A program made the translations under genes and the position numbers. This document shows positions 8,828-16,400 of a DNA stretch of 42,743 bases, piece after piece; position 1 is the stretch's first letter, and each line of letters begins with the position of its first letter. The notes under the pieces were generated by a model. The model saw only the letters and a list, made by a program, of their open reading frames with translations, had not been told where the DNA came from and ran no database searches. Source of the stretch: Bacteroidetes bacterium GWF2_35_48 (GTDB lineage: Bacteria > Bacteroidota > Bacteroidia > Bacteroidales > GWF2-35-48); the NCBI GenBank assembly GCA_001769125.1, contig MEOG01000004.1:1-42743 (forward strand), given 5' to 3'.

Positions 8828-8905
8828 ATGATCATCGCTATTACAGGTTTTAGCGGATTTGTTGGTTAAGCATCTTTTTTTCAACGTATTTTTAATCTTT
8901 AAAAA
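8828..8905 (+). pseudogene. Remnant of the start of an NAD-dependent epimerase/dehydratase gene
   Basis: Four bases after the cdaA stop an ATG opens MIIAITGFSGFVG and then hits TAA at 8867. The peptide is the first beta strand and TGxxGxxG nucleotide-binding loop of a Rossmann-fold epimerase. Removing one T (GGTTAAG to GGTAAG) continues as KHLF, exactly what follows the loop in such enzymes. After that the similarity fades. I infer a gene that lost most of its body and gained a frameshift. Chance resemblance of so short a peptide is possible. Confidence 0.4.
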
Positions 8906-8973
8906 TATATATATATTTGTTGCAATACGAACGATGTAAAACATCTTATTGTGTAAATAAAATTATAACACTT

Positions 8974-10233
8974 ATGACAACCAAAACATTTATTCTTTTT
9001 CTGATAGCCGGGAGTCTCCTTTTTTCCTGCACACGCAGCACAGAAATGAAAACAAATAAACTTAAGATGTCGCAATGGCGCGGTAAATATTATGCAGGGG
9101 TATTTGATGAAAAAAACCTTCTTAAATATTGGTCTGAAGAAGGACCAGCAATGCTTTGGAAGGCTGATAGTATTGGCAATGGTTATGGCTCTCCTATTGT
9201 TTATGAAGATAAATTATACGTGATGGGTGAAAAAGACAGCATAGGAACATTGTATGCATTTGACTTAAATGGAAAAGAACTGTGGAAAGTTAATTATGGA
9301 AAAGAATGGGGTAGGTATTTTCCTGGTTCACGTTCAACACCTACAATAGTAGATGGTTTGCTGTATCTTGAGTCTGGATTTGGACGTGTGGTGTGCATGG
9401 AAGCTACTACGGGAAAAGAAAAATGGGCTGTTGATATGCTGAAAGATTTAAACGGCAGAAATACAAATTTTGGTTTTTCTGAATCCCCTTTAGTTGATGA
9501 AAAAAATGTGTATTGCATGCCTGGTGGTCACGATACTAATGTGGTTGCGCTTGATCGTATGACAGGAAAAATTAACTGGATTTCCAAAGGTATGTGTGAA
9601 GAGCCTTCTTATTGTTCACCCATTATTATTCATCTTCCTGAAAGAAGCATACTTGTAACTTTTTCAAAACAACATCTTTTAGGAATTGATATTAAAGACG
9701 GTAGTTTGTTGTGGTCCGATTTTCAACACAAAGATGGTGATACGCATGGCAACTCACCTATGTACGAAAATTATTACAACAACCATTATATTTATTATGT
9801 TGCAGGCGATGGTCAGCGTGGCGTTAAATTAAAACTTTCAGATGCAGGTTCTAAAATTACAGCCTTATGGAGAAACAAATTGTTTGATAATGCTTATGGT
9901 GGCTTTGTGAAACAGGGAGATTACCTCTATGGATCAGGACATCGTAAAAAAAATTGGTTTAGTCTTAATGTCAGAACTGGTCAGATTTGCGATTCTCTAA
10001 AAATAAATAGAGGTATTACAGTTATGGCTGATAGCATGCTGTATTGCTACAACGAAAAAGGTGAAATATTTCTTGTGAAAGCCAGAGATGGTAAAATGGA
10101 AAAAATTTCATCTTTAAAAATTAAACATGGTTCAAAAGAACACTTTGCGCATCCGTATATTGCAAACGGTGTTTTATACATAAGACACGGAAAAGCATTG
10201 ATGGCTTTTGATATCAAACGGAAAGCGGCATAA
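8974..10233 (+). CDS. PQQ-like beta-propeller lipoprotein
   Basis: Encodes 419 residues from the ATG at 8974. The frame extends to a TTG at 8917, but MTTKTFILFLIAGSLLFSC is a textbook lipoprotein signal with lipobox LFSC, so the mature protein starts at Cys19. The body is a series of PQQ/BamB-type blades: YEDKLYVMG, LYAFDLNGKELWKVNYG, VVCMEATTGKEKW, VVALDRMTGKINW, LLGIDIKDGSLLW. Such propellers serve as scaffolds (as in BamB) or as secreted enzymes. I see no catalytic residues that identify an enzyme. It is not next to der or bam genes, so a BamB role is not supported by context. A TAtaTTTG box lies at 8912-8919. Confidence 0.85.
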   Translation: MTTKTFILFLIAGSLLFSCTRSTEMKTNKLKMSQWRGKYYAGVFDEKNLLKYWSEEGPAMLWKADSIGNGYGSPIVYEDKLYVMGEKDSIGTLYAFDLNGKELWKVNYGKEWGRYFPGSRSTPTIVDGLLYLESGFGRVVCMEATTGKEKWAVDMLKDLNGRNTNFGFSESPLVDEKNVYCMPGGHDTNVVALDRMTGKINWISKGMCEEPSYCSPIIIHLPERSILVTFSKQHLLGIDIKDGSLLWSDFQHKDGDTHGNSPMYENYYNNHYIYYVAGDGQRGVKLKLSDAGSKITALWRNKLFDNAYGGFVKQGDYLYGSGHRKKNWFSLNVRTGQICDSLKINRGITVMADSMLYCYNEKGEIFLVKARDGKMEKISSLKIKHGSKEHFAHPYIANGVLYIRHGKALMAFDIKRKAA

Positions 10234-10246
10234 AATTAATGTTTTG

Positions 10247-10335
10247 TTGCGTTGAAAAACTCTTGAGATCTCTATTGGATAGGCATGATGAGGCATGTCC
10301 AGCAAGGCGGAATCTCAAGGGTTTAAACGATTGAG
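10247..10335. repeat. Intergenic repeat element, copy B (pair with 7762-7834)
   Basis: Shares with copy A, in order, TTGCG, CTTGAGATCT, ATTGGATAGGCA, TCTCAAG, GTTTAAA and ATTGAG. It has about 19 extra bases in the middle. CTTGAGAT at 10262-10269 and ATCTCAAG at 10311-10318 are perfect inverted repeats. Like copy A it starts just past a stop codon. Confidence 0.7.
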
Positions 10336-10368
10336 GAGATATGGTCTGAAAGATTATAGAAAAAAATC

Positions 10369-11025
10369 ATGACTAAGAAAAAAATAATAATCGTTGACGA
10401 TCATGAAATATTCCGGAAAGGACTCCGGCTTATTATATCAAAATTTGATCATTCTGTAATTGTTGCTGAGGCTACAAACGGACAAGATTTTTTAGATTTG
10501 TTGCCCTCTACAGAATGTGATCTTGTACTGATGGACATTCAAATGCCCGAGATGAATGGAATAGATGCAACAAAAAAAGCACTTGAAATAAAACCAAATT
10601 TGAATATTGTTGCTTTATCCATGTATGGTGAAGAAAAATATCTGGAAAGCATGCTTGAAGCCGGAGCTAAAGGATTTCTTCTTAAAAATATTGATAAGGA
10701 TAAATTGTACAAAGCTATTGATGTTACAAGCTCCGGAAATAATTATTTTTCTGATGAATTACTCACTTTTTTTACAAAAAAATATCTTTCCAAACCCAAA
10801 AATTCCGAACTTGAACCAAAACTTACTGAGCGTGAACTTGAAGTGCTTACCTTAATTGCCAAGGGAAAAACCGATAAAGAAATTGCTGATGCCCTTTTTA
10901 TCAGCGAAAGAACGGTAAATGGGCACAGGGCAAATCTTATTTCAAAAACAGGTTCTAAAAACACTGTAAATCTGTTGGTATATTCCATAAAAAATAAATT
11001 AATTGATTTAGATAAAATTTCCTGA
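10369..11025 (+). CDS. NarL/LuxR-family DNA-binding response regulator
   Basis: A two-component output protein of 218 residues. The receiver domain (5-122) has the acidic pair Asp10-Asp11, the phospho-acceptor Asp56 (VLMDIQMPEMNG) and the conserved Lys in GFLLKN. The LuxR-type helix-turn-helix (about 150-212) contains LTERELEVLTLIAKGKTDKEIADALFISERTVNGHR. No kinase is adjacent. The only candidate in the window is the HisKA_3 kinase at 14196-16244, which belongs to the class that pairs with NarL regulators, so they may be partners separated by the ATPase gene and one cargo gene. That pairing is inference. Confidence 0.95.
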   Translation: MTKKKIIIVDDHEIFRKGLRLIISKFDHSVIVAEATNGQDFLDLLPSTECDLVLMDIQMPEMNGIDATKKALEIKPNLNIVALSMYGEEKYLESMLEAGAKGFLLKNIDKDKLYKAIDVTSSGNNYFSDELLTFFTKKYLSKPKNSELEPKLTERELEVLTLIAKGKTDKEIADALFISERTVNGHRANLISKTGSKNTVNLLVYSIKNKLIDLDKIS

Positions 11026-11031
11026 TTTTCT

Positions 11032-11084
11032 GGACATAATTTAAATTTATTTCCGTTTTTTTCGGACATAATTTAAATTTATTT
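11032..11084. repeat. Twin 21-bp direct repeats before the ATPase promoter
   Basis: A 21-bp sequence beginning GGACATAATTTAAATT occurs at 11032-11052 and again without mismatch at 11064-11084. The starts are 32 bases apart, about three helical turns. Each contains the palindrome AATTTAAATT. The second copy abuts the -33 element of the promoter at 11085-11115, as expected for operator sites, though a duplicated promoter fragment would also explain it. Confidence 0.75.
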
Positions 11085-11115
11085 TTTGATTTTATGGAAA
11101 TAAATTGTATTTTTG
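11085..11115 (+). promoter_or_regulatory. Bacteroidota-type promoter of the DUF4143 ATPase gene
   Basis: TTTG at 11085-11088, a 19-base spacer, then TATTTTTG at 11108-11115, matching the TTTG-N19-21-TAnnTTTG pattern recognised by the primary sigma factor of this phylum. The ATG follows 19 bases later. Confidence 0.65.
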
Positions 11116-11134
11116 TGTTTTAATTCATATTAAG

Positions 11135-12469
11135 ATGAAACAACAAAAAGACTTAATCAAATCGCTGATACTTGATTTTCAGAAAAACTTACCACTGAAA
11201 ATTATTCCCAGAAACCTTGCATTGCCGATTGAATCCGGAAAAATAATATCTGTTTGCGGAGTTAGGCGTTGCGGGAAGACTTTTGTCTTATATGACACTA
11301 TAAATAAATTACTAAAGCATAAAGTTCGTGCAGAAAATATTTTGTTTATTAATTTTGACGATGAACGTATAGCTTTTACCGAAAAAAATCTTGATTTTAT
11401 CATACAGAGTTATACTGAACTATTTCCTGACATACCGTTTAAAGAAGTTTTTTTCTTTTTTGATGAAATTCAAATGGCGCAGGGATGGGAGCAGTTTGTT
11501 CGTAGGGTATATGATAAATATTCAAAAAACATATTCATATCAGGATCTAATTCTAAACTGTTGGCAACGGAAATAGCAACATCTCTAAGGGGTAGAACTA
11601 TTCCATTTGAAGTTTTCCCTCTGAGTTTTTCAGAATTTTGCTTATTCAAAGATATTGACACAAATTTTTATCTTCAAAAAAATGCAGCAAAACTCAAAAA
11701 CAGTTTTGTTGAGTTTAATAAATACGGCGGTTTCCCAGAAGTTGTTTTATCAGGTTTTAAATTTTATGAAAAAATCTTACAGGAATATTTTCATATTATG
11801 TTGTATCAAGACATGGTAGAGCGTTATGAGATAAAAAATATAGCAATATTAAAATACTATATTTCCAGAATGCTTGCAAATTTATCAAAACCTACATCTG
11901 TAAATAAAATATACAATGAAATAAAATCTGCCGGAATAAAGTGTGATAAAAATCTTTTGTATGACTATGCTGATATGCTTGAATCTATATACTTTTTACA
12001 AAGACTTTGCAAGCATGATTCTTCCGTTTTAAAAGCAGAGTTGATAAAAGAAAAGAAAGCATATTTTATAGACAATGGAATGATTAATGCCCTGAATTAC
12101 TCTTTTACGGATGATTTTGGAAAACAATTAGAAAACACCATTTTTCTCTGGTTGAGGCGGCAATCCGATTTTAAACGCGATATCTATTTTTATAAAGGTA
12201 AAAAAGAATGTGATTTTATTCTGTTTGACAGAAATAAGCCTGTAAAGCTTATACAATCGTGCTGGAGTCTTTCGGATCCGGACACTATTAAAAGAGAAAT
12301 ACAGGGGCTGACAGATGCTGCAAAAAATTTAAAATGCAAAGACCTTACAATCGTAACATCTGAGGAAGAAGATGAAATTAAAGCAGAAAATTTTATAATA
12401 AAAGTTGTTCCGGCATGGAAATTATTATTGGAAAAAGAGAGAACTAATACCTTATCATTTTCCCACTAA
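11135..12469 (+). CDS. AAA-type ATPase with C-terminal DUF4143
   Basis: A 444-residue member of the AAA_14/DUF4143 family, common accessory genes whose role is unresolved. Walker A is GVRRCGKT (42-49), Walker B FFFFDEIQ (106-113), and SGSNSKLL (136-143) is the sensor-1 region. The C-terminal DUF4143 part has KKECDFILFDRNKPVKLIQSC, which resembles a PD-(D/E)xK nuclease core in which the second half (usually E-x-K) reads I-Q-S, so nuclease activity is doubtful. I start at the ATG at 11135; the frame opens earlier at a TTG (11105), which lies inside the promoter. The last 26 bases overlap tail-to-tail with the gene on the other strand. Confidence 0.9.
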   Translation: MKQQKDLIKSLILDFQKNLPLKIIPRNLALPIESGKIISVCGVRRCGKTFVLYDTINKLLKHKVRAENILFINFDDERIAFTEKNLDFIIQSYTELFPDIPFKEVFFFFDEIQMAQGWEQFVRRVYDKYSKNIFISGSNSKLLATEIATSLRGRTIPFEVFPLSFSEFCLFKDIDTNFYLQKNAAKLKNSFVEFNKYGGFPEVVLSGFKFYEKILQEYFHIMLYQDMVERYEIKNIAILKYYISRMLANLSKPTSVNKIYNEIKSAGIKCDKNLLYDYADMLESIYFLQRLCKHDSSVLKAELIKEKKAYFIDNGMINALNYSFTDDFGKQLENTIFLWLRRQSDFKRDIYFYKGKKECDFILFDRNKPVKLIQSCWSLSDPDTIKREIQGLTDAAKNLKCKDLTIVTSEEEDEIKAENFIIKVVPAWKLLLEKERTNTLSFSH

Positions 12470-14180
12470 TGCTTTCGCTTTCATCCAATATTATTTTAAA
12501 AAAATATACTCCGTTTTCCAGAAATAAATTTTTTAATTCAATATTTTTCTGGTGCTTCCCTGTTTGAGAATAAACCAATCTTCCCAGTGCATCATAAACT
12601 AAAAGTGAATGAGAGTTGTATTCTTTTCCGGAAAGCACAAATGCAACATCCGAATGAAAAGGATTCGGTAAAACGTTCACATTTATTCCAGGTTCTGATG
12701 TAATAGTATTTATGCTGTAATGCGGATCCACAAAAACAATAAGTGTGTCATAATAATAATCAAGATTGTAGTAATTTAAAGTATCATTATTAATATTAAC
12801 AATGTACTGCGATTCCATTTCCAAGCCTGGTATTTCAATATAAACTTTATAGCTTCCATCAGGAATTCCAGAAATAGAATAGTCGCCGTTGGCATCAGGA
12901 TGTGCATGTGCCTTTGTTGTTCCGCCGGCATTTTCTTCAAGAATCACTTTAACTTTATCGGCATTAATGGCAATATTTTTTTGTCCGTTATAGGGTTCAA
13001 TCGTACCAGTTAAGGAACCTGATCCGGGGTTTTGCAGAAGGGCAGAATCGTTCAGTAAATTAATTGTAATTGCAGAGTCACTGTTAAGCCATATTTGGGA
13101 GGCATTTTGCCATTTAATCTTATTCCCGTAGTAGGTTGGCAGGTGGTAAGTATACTGCATTGGATTCGGGTCAGCATAAATTAGAAAACTCAGAAAAGGC
13201 ATTCCTGAAAACCGAAAATATCCTCCGTTGTTGATAAGAGTTGTTTCATAAAAATTAAACAAATGATCATAAGAATCGTGAAGTATCATACTTATTGTTC
13301 CTGAATTAATTGGAATTACACCATCAGAGGAAAAGACCCTGCCAGACAAGGTGTGAAGAGGAAAAACAGAAGAAAGATATTCGACAGATTTGATATTATT
13401 TGCCTGATCACATGAAATTTTTGCAACCGGAAATCCAATGTTATTTGCCCAGAAATAGTAATTGTTAGTAGTTTCAGAAAAAACCTGATAACTATAATAA
13501 ACACTACCCATTGCGATGATTTTCGCTGAATCATTTTTAATAACATTTTCATGAACACGAATAACATCAAAAGTTCCATAGGGAGTAGTTATAGAACCAT
13601 AAGCATCTGCAATCAACGACTTTGAAATATTTGATTCAAACAGGGTGTCCCATGAACCGGGATTGTGTGAAAAAAGATACGACCATTTTGAGTTTCCCGT
13701 GTAAGAAGAATCATAAGCAAAGGGTGTTTTCATCAAAACCTCTGAAGGGTTTTCAACAACTGGTGTGTTATTATACAACTGGTCATTTCTGAAACCAATT
13801 ATTTTTAACCCGGAAGAATCAGATTTCATATAGGTGTATCCTTTATAGGTTGCATACAAAGGAACTCCGCCCGTGAGACCACCGAACAATCCTGCGTAAC
13901 CATACAAATATATATTCGATTGTGAAAAAGTTGTGTAATAGGGTATGAGCGGATGGTTTTCTGAATATGCAGCATATTTAACACTCTGATTCTGCAAGCC
14001 TGAAAAGTTCCAGTTTTGGGGCAGTGAAGATGCTGTTCCCATGTTTATATTTGTGGTCGAATCAATACTAATCACGTATCCTTTTCCTGCTGAAGGAAGA
14101 TCCGAACCGGTAATTGTAATCTGCGCTCTGGCTATAGCGAAGCTGATTAATATAAAAAGGGTTATTTGTATTATTTTCAT
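12444..14180 (-). CDS. T9SS type A sorting-domain protein with ITIT N-terminal module
   Basis: A secreted or surface protein of 578 residues. After a signal peptide (1-19) comes ITITGSDLPSAGKGY and later WNFSGL, a module shared with the protein at 17924-18970. A carboxypeptidase-regulatory-like or prealbumin-like beta domain follows (LTGTIEPYNG, ANGDYSISGIPDGSYKVYIEIPG, about 390-455). The C-terminal 75 residues are a T9SS sorting domain: VNVLPNPFHSDVAF, LLVYDALGRLVYS, NGVYFFKI, MIRY. The gene begins 15 bases after the kinase stop on the same strand, so the two are probably co-transcribed. Ligand or enzyme activity is unknown. Confidence 0.88.
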   Translation of the reverse strand: MKIIQITLFILISFAIARAQITITGSDLPSAGKGYVISIDSTTNINMGTASSLPQNWNFSGLQNQSVKYAAYSENHPLIPYYTTFSQSNIYLYGYAGLFGGLTGGVPLYATYKGYTYMKSDSSGLKIIGFRNDQLYNNTPVVENPSEVLMKTPFAYDSSYTGNSKWSYLFSHNPGSWDTLFESNISKSLIADAYGSITTPYGTFDVIRVHENVIKNDSAKIIAMGSVYYSYQVFSETTNNYYFWANNIGFPVAKISCDQANNIKSVEYLSSVFPLHTLSGRVFSSDGVIPINSGTISMILHDSYDHLFNFYETTLINNGGYFRFSGMPFLSFLIYADPNPMQYTYHLPTYYGNKIKWQNASQIWLNSDSAITINLLNDSALLQNPGSGSLTGTIEPYNGQKNIAINADKVKVILEENAGGTTKAHAHPDANGDYSISGIPDGSYKVYIEIPGLEMESQYIVNINNDTLNYYNLDYYYDTLIVFVDPHYSINTITSEPGINVNVLPNPFHSDVAFVLSGKEYNSHSLLVYDALGRLVYSQTGKHQKNIELKNLFLENGVYFFKIILDESESISGKMIRY

Positions 14181-14195
14181 TGTATGTTTTGTTGT

Positions 14196-16244
14196 TTATT
14201 TTTCTTCCACCGAGACAATTATTTTGACTTTCATTCCTTTTCCTTTTTCACTTTCAAATTTACAATTTCCATTAACAGAAAGTATGCGCTGAATGATATT
14301 TGAAAGACCCAGTCCTTTTCCTGAAAGTGCCAGAACAGAATTCACATCAAATCCTTTTCCGTTGTCTTCATATTGAATGTACGCCAAGGAATTGCTTGTT
14401 GAAAATTGAATGAAAATATTTTTTGCATTTGCATGTTTAATTGTATTATTTATCAATTCAAGCACTACTCTGTAAATAATAATTTCTGTAGTTTTATTAT
14501 TAATTTCAGGAAAATTATTTTCTGTTACAGAGATTTCAACGACTCCGGTATTCGACATTTTATCTGCAAAAATTCGCACAGCTTCTGTCAGTCCGAAATC
14601 TTCAAGAACAGATGGCATAAGATTGTTAGAAAGCAAACGAATATTGGAAATTGCTTCATCAATAAGTTCTGATGCAAACTTAACATGTTCCGCATCACTG
14701 CTGTTATCTTCTACACTCAACCCGTTTATATATAATTTAATTCCTGACAGCAAAGGGCCGAGTCCATCATGCAAATCTCTGGCAAAGCGTTTCCGCTCAT
14801 TCTCTTCGGTTTCAATAATTTTGTTCAGCATTTTCCTGTCATTCTCTCGTTGCATTACTAACTGACGGTAAATACTTTTTTGTCTGAAAATATATATCCC
14901 AATTAGTACAAATAAAAGTAAAATAAAAAACAAACCGACAAAAGTATAGGAGAGCCATCTGTTTTGTTTTATCTCTTTTGTTCTTATTTCATTTTCCTTC
15001 TTTAACAAAAGAATTTCATTCTCTTTCTTTTCAGCTTCATATCCTGCTTGTAAATTTGCCACCTGCCTTATTGATTCAATACTTAAAATGCTATCGCTAA
15101 TCTGACTGTATTGCCGTTTAAATTTCCATGCATTCACTAAATCATTTTGAGCAGAATAAATTTCGGATAAGTACTGACAGGCGTTTTTCATTACCTCAGG
15201 ATCTTGAGCCTCCTTGCTTAACTGAAAAGCTTTTAAATAATAATCCACTGCTTTTTGATTTTGCTTGTTATTACGGTAAATATGTCCATAATTTAAAAAT
15301 AGAACTGCAAGCCCGCTTTGATCATCTGTTTTTAAATACAAAGCTTCAGCTTTATTATAAAATTCCAAAGCTTTTTCCGGTTGATTTAACTTAGAATAAC
15401 TGTCGCCAATATTATTTTGCGCAGATGTTAAACCGGAAATAAAATTTATTTTTTCTGCCATTTTCCCTGCTTTGAAAAAATAATCTAATGCTTCCGTTTC
15501 GCTTCCTGTTTTACTCAGAGATACTCCGATATTATTATAAATGCCAATAAGACCTTTCTCGTCATTAATCTCTTTTCGTATTACAAGAGCTTTTTGATAG
15601 TACTCATAAGCTTTTTGATAGTTTTTCTGTTCGTCATATATAGCCCCAATGTTGTTAAGAATATAGGCTGCCCCTTTTTTATCTTCAATTTTATCTCTAA
15701 CATCTAATGATAACTGATAAAACTTTAATGCCTGCAAATAATTTCCTGAGTTATAAAAAAGAACTCCAAGATTGCCGAGCAAGACAGCTATTCGCTTATT
15801 ATCTTTAGCTATGTGCGCAAAATTCAGAGATGATTTGAAATAATAAAGGGCTTTAGAAAAATTTTCATTCGCATTATAGTAATTTGCGATATTTGCAAGT
15901 ACAATAGAAGCACTTGTGTTCTCATTTATTTCTTTAAAAATAGCAAGAGATTCAAAATAATTTTTCAGCGCGGCATCATAGATTCCCTTATTATTAAAAT
16001 AAAGCCCCAGATTATTTAACGAAGATGCAAGTCCTTTTTTATAATTGCATTTTTTAGATAAAATAAAACTTTTATCTGCCAGTAATTTTGCGCTGTCAGG
16101 ATTTTTATTCAGCAAGGAAGCGAACAATTCGTTGTAACGATTTATTTCAGATGTATCATTCGAAAATGATGCATAATTTTTTCCTGAAACAGAAATAAAA
16201 ACTATTAACTGTAATATAAAAAAATATTTTTTAAAAAAAATCAT
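14196..16244 (-). CDS. TPR-containing sensor histidine kinase (HisKA_3 class)
   Basis: A membrane sensor kinase of 682 residues. A signal sequence (1-25) sends the N-terminal part to the periplasm. About eight tetratricopeptide repeats fill residues 35-390, each with the N-N-I-G and Y-x-x-A-L pattern. A coiled coil (about 395-430) leads to one membrane helix (431-453). The kinase core has the phospho-acceptor His492 in RFARDLHDGLGPLLSGIK, N box ELINNTIKHA (596-605), G1 DNGKGF (627-632) and G2 GKGLGLSNI (642-650). This type phosphorylates NarL-class regulators; the one at 10369-11025 is a candidate. The TPR region may sense a protein or peptide. It precedes a T9SS cargo gene by 15 bases. Confidence 0.95.
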   Translation of the reverse strand: MIFFKKYFFILQLIVFISVSGKNYASFSNDTSEINRYNELFASLLNKNPDSAKLLADKSFILSKKCNYKKGLASSLNNLGLYFNNKGIYDAALKNYFESLAIFKEINENTSASIVLANIANYYNANENFSKALYYFKSSLNFAHIAKDNKRIAVLLGNLGVLFYNSGNYLQALKFYQLSLDVRDKIEDKKGAAYILNNIGAIYDEQKNYQKAYEYYQKALVIRKEINDEKGLIGIYNNIGVSLSKTGSETEALDYFFKAGKMAEKINFISGLTSAQNNIGDSYSKLNQPEKALEFYNKAEALYLKTDDQSGLAVLFLNYGHIYRNNKQNQKAVDYYLKAFQLSKEAQDPEVMKNACQYLSEIYSAQNDLVNAWKFKRQYSQISDSILSIESIRQVANLQAGYEAEKKENEILLLKKENEIRTKEIKQNRWLSYTFVGLFFILLLFVLIGIYIFRQKSIYRQLVMQRENDRKMLNKIIETEENERKRFARDLHDGLGPLLSGIKLYINGLSVEDNSSDAEHVKFASELIDEAISNIRLLSNNLMPSVLEDFGLTEAVRIFADKMSNTGVVEISVTENNFPEINNKTTEIIIYRVVLELINNTIKHANAKNIFIQFSTSNSLAYIQYEDNGKGFDVNSVLALSGKGLGLSNIIQRILSVNGNCKFESEKGKGMKVKIIVSVEEK

Positions 16245-16356
16245 TGCACTTGTTTTGATTTTACAATATTAAGAATTTCTCACATTGAATACACCCGTAA
16301 AAATACCCGTTTTAAAACAAGGTTTTTAACGTTTATTTAATTCAATGTTTTATTCG

Positions 16357-16364
16357 TATTTTTG
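16357..16364 (+). promoter_or_regulatory. Putative -7 box of the T9SS gene at 16401
   Basis: TATTTTTG matches TAnnTTTG and lies 36 bases before the ATG in the divergent gap with the kinase gene. The -33 position shows only TTTA, so the match is partial. Confidence 0.4.
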
Positions 16365-16400
16365 TAAAATCAAAATTACCCAATCTTAAAATTTACTATT

